Positions 9,001 to 17,008 of a DNA stretch of 64,000 nt are shown here, one piece after another. Source of the stretch: JAAYZM01 sp964510785 (GTDB taxonomy: Bacteria; Actinomycetota; Actinomycetes; Actinomycetales; Cellulomonadaceae); NCBI GenBank assembly GCA_964510785.1, contig CAZECM010000003.1, positions 1 through 64,000 on the forward strand, given 5' to 3'. The notes beneath the pieces were generated by a model, which searched no databases, had not been told where the DNA came from, and saw only the letters and a list, made by a program, of their open reading frames with translations. How positions within the stretch are numbered: position 1 is the first letter of the stretch; every line of letters starts with the position of its first letter. The translations under genes and the position numbers were made by a program.

Positions 9001-9918
9001 TCAGCGCAGCACGAGCCCCCAGCGCACGGAGTGCTCCTCGCCCGGCGTGAGCCTGATCAGCCGCTCGCCCGTGCGGAACGCGTCCGCGATGCACGTCATG
9101 GGCTCGGCGGCCACACCCGTGCGGTCCGCCCCGGGAATCCCGTTGCCCGTGCACACCTGCCACGTGTCCATCGACTCGTCCGTCCACACCGCGGCCGTGC
9201 GGCCGTCCGGCGCGGTCAGCTCGATCCACGACAGGCCCTTGGCGTTGCGCGTGATGTCCACGAACGCGTCGTCGAGCGCGACCCCCTCGAGCGAGCGGTG
9301 CTCGGTGAAGTCCCAGGCGCCCTTCGCCTTCTCGGTGCCCGTGGGCAGCAGCCGCTCGTCGATCGTGACGTGGCGCTCGGCGTCGATGCGCAGCGTGCAG
9401 TCGTCGAGGTTCGCGCCACCGGGGGAGAGCCACGGGTGGAAGCCCGTGCCGTAGGGGGCGTCAGTCGTAGCGTCGTTGCGGGTGGTGAGCGAGACCTCGA
9501 GTCCGTCGTAGCTCACCGCGTACGTGATGGTGGAGGTCAGGGCCCACGGGTAACCGGGGTTCGGCACGAGCTCGAGGGCGAGCGTCACACTGCTCGACGT
9601 GTGCTCCACAACCTCCCAGCGGGTCCAGCACGCGAGCCCGTGCAGGGCCGTGCGGCGCGGCTCGTGCTCGTTGAGGGGCAGCAGGTACTCCTGGCCGTCC
9701 CAGGTGTAGGTGCCGTCACCGATCCGGTTGGGCCACGGGACGAGCACCGCCCCGTGCGAGGCCGGCGGGATCTCGTGCTCGTCGAACGGGGTGATGACGT
9801 CCCGGTCGCCCACGCGGTAGGAGCGCAGGTTGGCCCCCACCTCGGTGATCACGGCGACGTGCTCGCCGTCCGAGATCTCTAGCTGCTGACCGGTCGGGTG
9901 CTGGGTCCGTGTGCTCAC
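9001..9918 (-). CDS. Aldose 1-epimerase family protein
   Basis: A 305-residue protein of the galactose-mutarotase fold. Conserved parts include GANLRSYRVGDRDVI, VLVPWPNRIGDGTYTWDG (family substrate-binding stretch), LHGL with the conserved His and GTGFHPWLS with the second His of the active site. It probably interconverts anomers of a free sugar; the subgroup resembles bacterial proteins of unknown sugar preference. The GTG start gives an N-terminus without an unusual extension. The region upstream is the divergent promoter region shared with the Tad operon. Confidence 0.85.
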   Translation of the reverse strand: MSTRTQHPTGQQLEISDGEHVAVITEVGANLRSYRVGDRDVITPFDEHEIPPASHGAVLVPWPNRIGDGTYTWDGQEYLLPLNEHEPRRTALHGLACWTRWEVVEHTSSSVTLALELVPNPGYPWALTSTITYAVSYDGLEVSLTTRNDATTDAPYGTGFHPWLSPGGANLDDCTLRIDAERHVTIDERLLPTGTEKAKGAWDFTEHRSLEGVALDDAFVDITRNAKGLSWIELTAPDGRTAAVWTDESMDTWQVCTGNGIPGADRTGVAAEPMTCIADAFRTGERLIRLTPGEEHSVRWGLVLR

Positions 9919-10013
9919 GGGCCCCCACGCTACCGCCGCTCCCGGCACTCCCCCGCCATGGCGCCCCGCCCCCGCACGGCGCCCCGCCCACGCCCCGGCC
10001 CAGCGCCTGAGCG

Positions 10014-10050
10014 TGAAGACTTGTGGCCCTGTGAGGGCCACAAGTCTTCA
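10014..10050. repeat. Perfect 17-bp inverted repeat with 3-nt loop
   Basis: The arms at 10014-10030 and 10034-10050 are exact reverse complements (TGAAGACTTGTGGCCCT and its complement) around the loop GTG. It lies in the 282-base gap between the divergent aldose-epimerase-like gene and the Tad operon. No run of T follows on either strand, so it is not a classical terminator of a neighbouring gene. It could be a dispersed palindromic repeat, an operator for a dimeric regulator or a strong leader hairpin. Nothing else was recognised in the gap apart from a GC-rich ribosome-binding region before tadA. Confidence 0.85.
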
Positions 10051-10200
10051 GCCAGATGTGCGCGACCGGGCAACGCAGGGTGCGGGCGGCGGGGAGTTGT
10101 CCACAGGGTGGGCCGCGGGGTGGCTTCTAGGTGTTTCCTCCCCTAATGTCCGTATCGGTCAGATCCGAGCGAGACGAACAGCGAGACGGGCGGGGGTGTC

Positions 10201-11427
10201 ATGGACGGCGTCGCGATCCTGGAGGGCGAGGTTCGCGAGCTCATCCGACGGCGCGGCCTCGACCCGGTCCAGGACCCGCACGGCGTGCGCGATCTCGTGG
10301 TCGACGCCGTCGCGGACTACGACGCCCGCTCGCTGCTCGGCGGGGTGCCCCCGCTGATCGACTCGGCGGCGGCCGTGAAGTCGCTCGTCGACGTGATCTC
10401 GGGCCTCGGCCCGCTGCAGCGCTACCTCGATGATCCCGACGTCGAGGAGATCTGGATCAACGGACCTGCCCAGGTGTTCGTGGCGCGCCACGGCGAGCCG
10501 GAGCTCACGACGACGATCCTCACGGACCAGCAGGTGCGCGACCTCGTCGAGCAGATGCTCAAGTCGTCCGGACGGCGCCTCGACGTGTCGAGCCCGTTCG
10601 TCGATGCGACCCTCCCGACGGGCGAGCGAGTCCACGCCGTGATCCCCGACATCACTCGTCGCTCGTGGGCCGTCAACATCCGCAAGTACGTCGTGCGCGC
10701 CGACCGGGTCGATGCCCTGGTAGCACTCGGGTCGCTCACGGCCCAGGCCGCGGCGTTCCTGACGGCTGCGGTCGAGGCGGGGCTCAACATCCTCGTGGCG
10801 GGTGCGACCCAGGCCGGCAAGACGACGATGCTCAACGCGCTCGCGGGGGCCGTGCCCGCCAAGGAGCGCATCATCACGTGCGAGGAGGTCTTCGAGCTCC
10901 GCATCGCGCACCGCGACGTCGTGGCGATGCAGTGCCGACAGGCCAACCTCGAGGGCACGGGCGAGATCCCGCTGCGCCGGCTCGTCAAGGAGGCGCTGCG
11001 GATGCGCCCCAGCAGGATCCTCATCGGCGAGGTGCGCGAGGCCGAGGCACTCGACCTGCTCGTCGCGCTCAACGCCGGCATCCCGGGGATGTGCACGCTG
11101 CACGCCAACTCTGCGCGCGAGGCGCTCGCCAAGATGTGCACGCTGCCGCTGCTCGCGGGGGAGAACGTCTCGGACAGGTTCGTGCTGCCCACGGTGGCCT
11201 CGGCCGTCGACCTCGTGGTCCACCTCGAGGTGGACCACCGGGGACGGCGCCGCACCCGCGAGATCGTCGCGGTGCCGGGCCGGGTCGAGTCCGGCATCGT
11301 CGAGACGGCGGACATCTTCCACCTGCGTGACGGTGTGCTCGTCCGAGGGGACGGGTACCCGCCCCACGTCGACCGGTTCGCGCGCGCGGGACACGACGTT
11401 GCCGAGCTGCTCCGGGACCGGGGTTGA
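10201..11427 (+). CDS. tadA: Tad pilus assembly ATPase TadA/CpaF
   Basis: A 408-residue secretion ATPase of the GspE/VirB11 family that powers assembly of Flp pili at the inner face of the membrane. Walker A is GATQAGKT (about 201-208), Walker B RILIGEVRE (about 272-280), with the Asp box near CEEVFELR and the His box CTLHANSARE. The N-terminal all-helical CpaF domain is complete, so the length is normal. It is the first gene of a seven-gene operon; tadB follows 3 bases after its stop. No tadZ/ssd-like gene precedes it here. Confidence 0.94.
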   Translation: MDGVAILEGEVRELIRRRGLDPVQDPHGVRDLVVDAVADYDARSLLGGVPPLIDSAAAVKSLVDVISGLGPLQRYLDDPDVEEIWINGPAQVFVARHGEPELTTTILTDQQVRDLVEQMLKSSGRRLDVSSPFVDATLPTGERVHAVIPDITRRSWAVNIRKYVVRADRVDALVALGSLTAQAAAFLTAAVEAGLNILVAGATQAGKTTMLNALAGAVPAKERIITCEEVFELRIAHRDVVAMQCRQANLEGTGEIPLRRLVKEALRMRPSRILIGEVREAEALDLLVALNAGIPGMCTLHANSAREALAKMCTLPLLAGENVSDRFVLPTVASAVDLVVHLEVDHRGRRRTREIVAVPGRVESGIVETADIFHLRDGVLVRGDGYPPHVDRFARAGHDVAELLRDRG

Positions 11428-11430
11428 GGG

Positions 11431-12291
11431 ATGGGTGCGTCGATCGGGTTGCTCGCCGGCGTGGGCTTCTTCTGCCTCTGGTGGTCGTTCTGGCCGCACG
11501 AGCGGCGCACGCAGCACAGGCTGGGCGGCTGGAACGACCGCACGGCGGACCTGATCGCCCAGGCGGGCGTGTCGTCCGTGACGCCGGGGGCGCTGCTTGC
11601 CGTGAGCGTCGGGCTCGGCCTCCTCGTGCTGACCGTCGTGACGGCCGCGACCGGCGCCCCCGCCATCGCGGCGCTCTTCGGCCTGATGAGTGCAGCGGGG
11701 CCGCGCGGCGCGGTGCGCGGCAGGGCCCGACGGCGCCAGGCGAAGCTGCGCGAGGTCTGGCCCGAGGTCGTGGACCACCTGTCCTCCGGGGTGCGGGCCG
11801 GGCTCGCGCTCCCCGAGGCCCTGGCGCAGCTCGCGGAGCGGGGCCCGGAAGAGCTGCGCGAGCCCTTCGCCCGGTTCGCGGAGGACTACCGAGCCACGGG
11901 GCGGTTCTCCGAGTGCCTCGACGTCCTCAAGGCGCGGCTGTCCGATCCGGTCGCCGATCGCATCGTCGAGGCCCTGCGCATCACGAGGGACGTGGGCGGC
12001 ACGGACCTGGGCAGGCTCCTGCGCACCCTCTCGCAGTTCCTGCGGGACGACGCCCGTACCCGCGGCGAGCTCGAGGCTCGCCAGTCCTGGACCGTGGGAG
12101 CGGCCCGGCTTGCCGCCGGCGCCCCCTGGGTGGTGCTCGCGCTGCTCTCGACCCGGGCGGAGGCCGCCCAGGCGTTCAACACGGCAGCCGGGGTCGCGGT
12201 GCTGGTCGGCGGCGCGGCGTCGTGCCTCGTCGCCTACCGGATGATGCTGCGGATCGGTCGGCTCCCCGAGGAAGTCCGGGTGCTGCGATGA
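11431..12291 (+). CDS. tadB: Tad pilus membrane protein TadB
   Basis: A 286-residue inner-membrane protein of the type II/IV secretion F family. Two N-terminal membrane segments and two C-terminal ones flank a cytoplasmic domain containing EVWPEVVDHLSSGVRAGLALPEALAQLAERGP, the GspF-domain signature. It forms the membrane platform on which the ATPase acts, together with TadC. Its stop overlaps the tadC start in an ATGA. Confidence 0.9.
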   Translation: MGASIGLLAGVGFFCLWWSFWPHERRTQHRLGGWNDRTADLIAQAGVSSVTPGALLAVSVGLGLLVLTVVTAATGAPAIAALFGLMSAAGPRGAVRGRARRRQAKLREVWPEVVDHLSSGVRAGLALPEALAQLAERGPEELREPFARFAEDYRATGRFSECLDVLKARLSDPVADRIVEALRITRDVGGTDLGRLLRTLSQFLRDDARTRGELEARQSWTVGAARLAAGAPWVVLALLSTRAEAAQAFNTAAGVAVLVGGAASCLVAYRMMLRIGRLPEEVRVLR

Positions 12292-13220
12292 CCGCGCTCG
12301 TGCAGGGTGCCCTGATCGGAGCTACCGGAGGTCTCGGGCTCGTCCTCGTCGTCGGGCACCTCCGCGCCCGGCGGATACGCCTCGACGACCGCCTCGCGCC
12401 TTACCTGCGGCCCGCGCGCACGACGTCGCGGCTCCTCACCGTCGGCGCCGCGCAGACGCCGCTCGCGACGCTCCAACGCCTCCTTGCGCCGTGGATGGCT
12501 GACGGCGTACGCCTCGTCACCCGGTTCGGGGCGCCGAGCGACCTGGTGCGCTCCCGCCTGGTGCGCGCAGGGCGCGCGACGAGCGTCGAGCAGCTCCGCG
12601 CCGAGCAGGTCGTGGGCGGTGTGCTCGGGCTGCTCGTGGGACTCGTCCTCGCGACGCTCGCCGTGTTCGGCCGCGGGATGCCCGTGGCGAGCCTCCTCGT
12701 GATCGTCGTGGGGGCGAGCGTGGCCGGGGCCGTCGTGCCCGACGTCGTGCTCCAGCGTCAGGTCGCCGCCCGTGAGGATCGGATGCTCGCCGAGCTGCCC
12801 ACGGTGGCCGAGCTGCTCGCTCTCGCCGTCGGCGCCGGGGAGGGTGCCGTGGGGGCGCTCGACCGCGTCGCGCGCAGCACGCACGGGGAGCTCTCGGGCG
12901 AGCTCGCGCGGACCCTCGCCGACGCTCGTTCGGGAACGCCCCTCACGGGAGCGCTCGAGAACCTCGCTGACCGGGCCAAGCTCGCGCCGCTGACGCGTTT
13001 CGCGCAAGGGGTCGCCGTCGCCGTCGAACGTGGCACGCCCCTGGCCGAGGTGCTGCGCGCGCAGGCCCAGGACGTGCGCGAGGCCGGGCGCCGCGCGCTC
13101 ATGGAGGCGGGCGGCCGCAAGGAGGTCGCCATGATGGTCCCGGTCGTGTTCCTGATCTTGCCCGTGACCGTCGTCTTCGCCGTCTTCCCAGGATTCACCC
13201 TGCTGCAGGTGGGGCTGTAA
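12288..13220 (+). CDS. tadC: Tad pilus membrane protein TadC
   Basis: A 310-residue partner of TadB with the same GspF domain (LPTVAELLALAVGAGEGAVGAL, then an Arg-rich helix and ALMEAGGRKEVAMMVPVVFLILPVTVVFAVFPG). Membrane segments lie near residues 3-22, 105-125, 130-150 and 280-305. The frame is open upstream into tadB, but the ATG in the ATGA overlap gives a complete protein and an N-terminal membrane segment. With TadB it should form the pilus platform. Confidence 0.9.
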   Translation: MTALVQGALIGATGGLGLVLVVGHLRARRIRLDDRLAPYLRPARTTSRLLTVGAAQTPLATLQRLLAPWMADGVRLVTRFGAPSDLVRSRLVRAGRATSVEQLRAEQVVGGVLGLLVGLVLATLAVFGRGMPVASLLVIVVGASVAGAVVPDVVLQRQVAAREDRMLAELPTVAELLALAVGAGEGAVGALDRVARSTHGELSGELARTLADARSGTPLTGALENLADRAKLAPLTRFAQGVAVAVERGTPLAEVLRAQAQDVREAGRRALMEAGGRKEVAMMVPVVFLILPVTVVFAVFPGFTLLQVGL

Positions 13221-13260
13221 CGACCCCGGCCGCCCGGTCGGAGCACGAGAGGAATGCACC

Positions 13261-13470
13261 ATGACGAGTTCGCTGAAGCGCGCCGGACACCTGGTCCTGG
13301 CCCGATGGGTGCCCCAGGAGGACCGGGAGCGCGGCGACGTGCCCGGCTGGGTCCTCGTGACCCTCATGACGGCGGGACTGGTCCTGCTCATCTGGGGGTT
13401 TGCGGGCCCGGCGCTCAGCGGGATCTTCAACGACGCCGTCTCCCGGGTCTCCGGAGAGATCGGCGGCTGA
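13261..13470 (+). CDS. Small Flp-type major pilin candidate
   Basis: A 69-residue protein with a basic N-terminus (KRAGHLVLARW), an acidic turn (PQEDRERGD) and one hydrophobic helix (VPGWVLVTLMTAGLVLLIWGFAGPAL). This layout, between tadC and tadE-like genes, is that of an actinobacterial Flp pilin precursor, in which the prepilin peptidase cuts just before the helix. No prepilin peptidase gene lies in this operon, so one encoded elsewhere would be needed. Assigned mainly by position and shape. Confidence 0.75.
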   Translation: MTSSLKRAGHLVLARWVPQEDRERGDVPGWVLVTLMTAGLVLLIWGFAGPALSGIFNDAVSRVSGEIGG

Positions 13471-13848
13471 GTGAGCAGTGACGACGGCTCCGCGGCCGTC
13501 GACTTCGTGCTCGTCGCCGGTCTGACCACGGTCCTGTTCATGTCCGTGGTCCAGCTCACGCTCGGCCTGCACGTGCGCAACACCCTCGTCGACTGCGCGG
13601 GGGAGGGGGCCCGGTACGCGGCTCGCGCGGACCGCAGCCTCGCCGACGGCGAACGCCGCACGCGTGAGCTCATCGCGACGGCACTGGCGCCCGAGTTCGC
13701 GGGGACGGTCACGGCGCGGACCGTCGTGCGCGGCGGGCTCGAGCTCGTCGAGATCCAGGTGCGTGCCCCGCTGCCCGTGATCGGGCTCATCGGCCCGGCT
13801 GGCGGCCTCCAGGTACGCGGTCACGGCATCGAGGAGGGCGCGACGTGA
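13471..13848 (+). CDS. TadE-like minor pilin
   Basis: A 125-residue protein with the TadE N-terminus: a short polar stretch (DDGSAAVDFVLVAGL) leading into a single membrane helix, then an extracytoplasmic domain (RNTLVDCAGEGARYAARAD is a classic TadE segment). Start GTG follows the previous stop with no gap; its stop overlaps the next start. It is likely a pseudopilin processed like Flp and involved in pilus initiation or length. Confidence 0.85.
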   Translation: MSSDDGSAAVDFVLVAGLTTVLFMSVVQLTLGLHVRNTLVDCAGEGARYAARADRSLADGERRTRELIATALAPEFAGTVTARTVVRGGLELVEIQVRAPLPVIGLIGPAGGLQVRGHGIEEGAT

Positions 13849-14327
13849 CGGGCGTCGTGCGCCGAGCCGTGGCTCGTGCCCGGCGGTGCTGCGCCGAGGG
13901 GGCCGACGACGGCAGCGCGATCATCGAGTTCCTCGGGATCACCCTCATCCTGCTCGTGCCGACCGTGTACCTCGTGCTCGTCCTCGGGCGGCTCCAGGCG
14001 GGGATGTTCGCCGCCGAGTCCGCCGCCGCGCAGTCCGCCCGGGCCTTCGTCGTCGCTGGTGACGTCGGTGCGGGACGCGAGGCCGCGCTCGCGTCCGTGC
14101 AGATCGCCCTCGCGGACCAGGGCTTCGCGGCCGCCGCGGAGGACTCGCTCGCGCTCGAGTGCTCGACCGACCCCTGCCGCGAGCCAGGCAGCACCGTGGC
14201 CTCCCGGGTGCACGTCGACGTGCCCCTGCCGTTCGTGCCGTCCTTCGTCCGGGACGTGGTGCCGCTCTCGGTGCGTGTCTCGGCGGACCACGTGGCCGCC
14301 GTGGACCAGTACGGGGGCGTCGGGTGA
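13845..14327 (+). CDS. TadE/TadF-like minor pilin
   Basis: A 160-residue protein with a cytoplasmic basic leader, the motif DDGSAIIEFLGITLILLVPTVYLVLVLG (Glu at position five of the helix as in pilins) and an extracytoplasmic domain with two cysteines (LECSTDPC) that may form a disulphide. It overlaps its neighbours by 4 bases at both ends (GTGA). It belongs to the same Tad machine; the exact role is not known. Confidence 0.82.
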   Translation: MTGVVRRAVARARRCCAEGADDGSAIIEFLGITLILLVPTVYLVLVLGRLQAGMFAAESAAAQSARAFVVAGDVGAGREAALASVQIALADQGFAAAAEDSLALECSTDPCREPGSTVASRVHVDVPLPFVPSFVRDVVPLSVRVSADHVAAVDQYGGVG

Positions 14328-14809
14328 GGCTCGCACGCTCGGCAGATCGGATCCGTGGCACCGCGCGGGGCGACGACGGCCAGGTCATGCTGCTGTCGCT
14401 GTGCTTTGCGCTCTTGTGCCTCCTGCTCGTCACCGTGGTGGCCTCGGCGACGTCGGTGCACCTCGAGCGCAAGCGCCTCGCCGCGCTCGCGGACTCCCTG
14501 GCGATCGCCGCAGCGGACGAGCTGGACCTCGACACCTACTACGGCGGCGAGGCGCCGGACCCGCTCGAGGACGGCAAGGTGTTCCTCACCGACGCGGGCG
14601 TCTCGGCCGCAGTGACGGCGCACCTCGCGGCGTGGCCGGGTGACAGTCACCCGGACGGTCTCGCCGTCGTGCGCGCCGCGACCCCCGACGGCAGGACCGC
14701 CGAGGTGGCGCTGCGGGCCGTCGCCCGACCCGTGCTGCTCACGTGGGTGCTCGCACCGTGGTCGGACGGCATCGCCCTGCACGCCGAGGCGAGTGCCCGC
14801 GCCTGGTAG
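14324..14809 (+). CDS. TadG-like / Rv3654c-like pilus-associated protein
   Basis: A 161-residue protein starting with GTG in the GTGA overlap. It has the sequence GDDGQVMLLSLCFALLCLLLVTVVASATSVHLERKRLAALADSLAIAAADELD, the N-terminal pattern of TadG-type helicase/secretion neighbourhood proteins (Flp pilus-assembly TadE/G-like), followed by an extracytoplasmic domain of about 100 residues. It is the last gene of the Tad operon and is followed by a strong hairpin terminator. Confidence 0.75.
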   Translation: MRLARSADRIRGTARGDDGQVMLLSLCFALLCLLLVTVVASATSVHLERKRLAALADSLAIAAADELDLDTYYGGEAPDPLEDGKVFLTDAGVSAAVTAHLAAWPGDSHPDGLAVVRAATPDGRTAEVALRAVARPVLLTWVLAPWSDGIALHAEASARAW

Positions 14810-14837
14810 CGGCCCGCGCGGACGGGATCACGGCGAA

Positions 14838-14869
14838 GCGGCCGGCCTCCCCTCGGGGAGACCGGCCGC
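14838..14869. terminator. Hairpin between convergent Tad and sugar-permease genes
   Basis: Arms at 14838-14852 and 14855-14869 pair over 15 bp with one G-U on one strand, around a 2-base loop. It lies between the ends of two convergent transcription units and probably serves both. There is no clear T tail, as is common for actinobacterial terminators. Confidence 0.75.
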
Positions 14870-14892
14870 CGCGTTCGATCGGCTGGGCGCGC

Positions 14893-15837
14893 TCAGTGCT
14901 TGATCGCGCCCTCCATGACGCCGCGCACGATCTGCTTGCCGGCGACGGCGAGCAGGATGAGCAGCGGGATGGTGGCCAGCAGCGAACCCGCGAGCGTGAT
15001 GCGGGGACGCGGGTACTGGGCGGAGGCCAGCTTGCTGAGCGCGACACCCACGGTGGGGTTGTCCGTGCCCGGGCCGAGCGCGATGAGCGCCCACTGGAAC
15101 TCGTTCCACGCGCCGACGGCAGTCAGCAGGCCGAGGACGCCGAGCGCCGGCCGGATCACCGGCAGGCACATCGTCCAGAAGATGCGGAACGTGTTCGCAC
15201 CATCCATCCGGGCCGACTCCACGATCTCGTCGGGGAGCGCGTCCTGGATGTATTGCCTCATGTAGAACACGCCGAACGCCGAGACCAGCGCCGGCACGAT
15301 CAGTGCCGTGAGCTGCCCCTGCCACCCGAGACGGGTGATGATGATGTACAGCGCGACGATGCCGAGCTGGTTGGGGATCGTCAGCGTGAGGATGACGATC
15401 ACCATGAGCGGGTCGCGGCCCTTGAACTTCAGCTTGGCGAAGGCGAAGCCCGCCAGCGAGCAGAAGAAGAGGGTCGAGGCCGTGATGGCTACGGTCACGA
15501 TCGACGAGTAGAGGAACGACTCGCCGAACTTCGCGGACTCGAACGACTGCGTGCCGTCCGGGATGTTGCCCATGACGATGTTGAAGTTCGTCCAGAAGTT
15601 GTCGCCCGGGGTGATCTGCGGCGGGATCTTGGCGAGCATCTGGTCGTCTCCCGTGGAGACGATGAACATCCACCACACCGGGAAGAACCCGACGATGAGC
15701 GTGACCACGAGGAAGACGTAGTTGAGCCAGCCCGCAGGGGTGTCCTGCGGCGAACGGCTCAGGAGCGAGACGCGATTCTGCGGGCCCCTGGGCTCCGTGG
15801 GCTCCGCGGGTGCCTGATCGATCACAGGTGCACTCAT
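14893..15837 (-). CDS. Carbohydrate ABC transporter permease (MalG/LacG type)
   Basis: A 314-residue permease with six membrane segments and the EAA motif in the form EIVESARMDGANTFRIFWTMCLPVIRPALG. It should pair with the upstream permease to form the channel of a family-1 sugar importer (CUT1). Its ATG overlaps the stop of that gene. No ATPase gene is nearby, so a shared ATPase of the MsiK type encoded elsewhere is presumed. The sugar is not readable from the sequence; the neighbouring beta-mannosidase and CebR-like operators point to a plant-wall oligosaccharide. Confidence 0.92.
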   Translation of the reverse strand: MSAPVIDQAPAEPTEPRGPQNRVSLLSRSPQDTPAGWLNYVFLVVTLIVGFFPVWWMFIVSTGDDQMLAKIPPQITPGDNFWTNFNIVMGNIPDGTQSFESAKFGESFLYSSIVTVAITASTLFFCSLAGFAFAKLKFKGRDPLMVIVILTLTIPNQLGIVALYIIITRLGWQGQLTALIVPALVSAFGVFYMRQYIQDALPDEIVESARMDGANTFRIFWTMCLPVIRPALGVLGLLTAVGAWNEFQWALIALGPGTDNPTVGVALSKLASAQYPRPRITLAGSLLATIPLLILLAVAGKQIVRGVMEGAIKH

Positions 15838-16871
15838 CGCTTCCGCCCCCCTTCTCCGATGCGTGATGTGAGGAAGGCGTTGAAGCCGGCGATGACCACG
15901 ATGATCAGGAACAGGGCCCACGACATCGCTGCCGCGTAGCCGAGGTTCAGGTTCACCCAGCCCGTCTGGTAGATCAGCTGGCCCACGGTCTGCCACTGCC
16001 GGAGTGCGCCGCCGTTGGGATCGGGTGTGTCGCCGAAGAGCATCGGCTCCGTGAAGAGCTGCAGGCCACCGATCGTGGACAGCACCACGGTGAAGATCAC
16101 CATGGGGCGGATCATCGGCACGGTGATGCGCCACAGCTGCTGCCACGGGCTCGCGCCGTCGAGGGCGGCCGCCTCGTAGACGTCCTTCGGGATGGACTGC
16201 ATGGCCGCCAGGTACAGCAGCGCGTTGTAGCCGATCCACTTCCAGTTGACCATCACGGCGATCGCTATCCACGACGCCCACCACGTACCTCGCCAGTCGA
16301 TGCCGTTGAAGGTGGTCCCGCTGATCGTGGACTCCACGCCGAACAGCCCGAGGATGGCGTTGGCGAGACCGTAGTTCTTCGAGAAGACGTACGCGAACAC
16401 GAGCGAGGACGCGACGACGGGCGTGATGAACGGCACGAGCACGCCGACGCGGAAGAGCGTCTGGGTCCGCAGCCTGCGGTTGAGCAGCGAGGCGACGAAG
16501 AGGGCGAGCAGGAGCTGGGGGATCGTCGACAGCAAGAAGATGCCGAACGTGTTGATCAGGGCGTTCTGGAAGAGCCCGTCGTTGAAGAGCTTGGCGTAGT
16601 TGTCGAACCCCGCCCAGCCGTTGTCGGCCGGCCTCTTGAGGTTCCAACGGCGGAACGAGACGACGCCGTTGTAGATGAGCGGGAAGACGCCGAAGATCGC
16701 GAACAGGACGAAGAAGGGCGAGATCAGCAGATAGGGCGCGAACTTGGCGTCGAACTTGCCCCGGAACCGCTGCCATGCGCTGAGCTCATCGTGCTGTGGA
16801 CTTCTTGGCGGTGTGGTGCTCCCCGCCGCACGAGCCCCGGCCTTGGCCGAGACTTTCGGTGCGGTGGACAT
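15834..16871 (-). CDS. Carbohydrate ABC transporter permease (MalF/LacF type)
   Basis: A 345-residue permease with a basic cytoplasmic N-terminus, six membrane segments and the EAA loop DVYEAAALDGASPWQQLWRITVPMIRPM. It is the first permease after the binding protein and overlaps the second permease by 4 bases. The hydrophobic opening segment (PYLLISPFFVLFAIFGVFPLIYN) is typical of MalF-type CUT1 permeases. An 137-base gap containing a strong hairpin separates it from the binding-protein gene. Confidence 0.92.
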   Translation of the reverse strand: MSTAPKVSAKAGARAAGSTTPPRSPQHDELSAWQRFRGKFDAKFAPYLLISPFFVLFAIFGVFPLIYNGVVSFRRWNLKRPADNGWAGFDNYAKLFNDGLFQNALINTFGIFLLSTIPQLLLALFVASLLNRRLRTQTLFRVGVLVPFITPVVASSLVFAYVFSKNYGLANAILGLFGVESTISGTTFNGIDWRGTWWASWIAIAVMVNWKWIGYNALLYLAAMQSIPKDVYEAAALDGASPWQQLWRITVPMIRPMVIFTVVLSTIGGLQLFTEPMLFGDTPDPNGGALRQWQTVGQLIYQTGWVNLNLGYAAAMSWALFLIIVVIAGFNAFLTSRIGEGGRKR

Positions 16872-16925
16872 AGGTGGCCTCCTGGAACCGACAGAAACTG
16901 GCTGGTGAACAGGCTAGACGCGCGA

Positions 16926-16965
16926 CCGGGCGGGGACCAGAGCCTTCGGCTCTGCCCCCGCCCGG
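16926..16965 (-). terminator. Intra-operon hairpin behind the binding-protein gene
   Basis: Outer arms CCGGGCGGGG (16926-16935) and its complement (16956-16965) enclose a second stem AGAGCC/GGCTCT with loop TTC. It sits between the binding-protein stop and the first permease start. In other sugar importers such a hairpin lowers permease expression relative to the binding protein by partial termination or mRNA protection; that role is inferred here. Confidence 0.7.
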
Positions 16966-17008
16966 AGCGCTGACATCTATTGCTACTGATCAATCGCAGG
17001 TGCGGTGA

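Noticed and set aside
11424..12287. Upstream extension of tadC in its own frame
   Set aside because: It lies over tadB and lacks similarity; tadC starts at the ATGA overlap.
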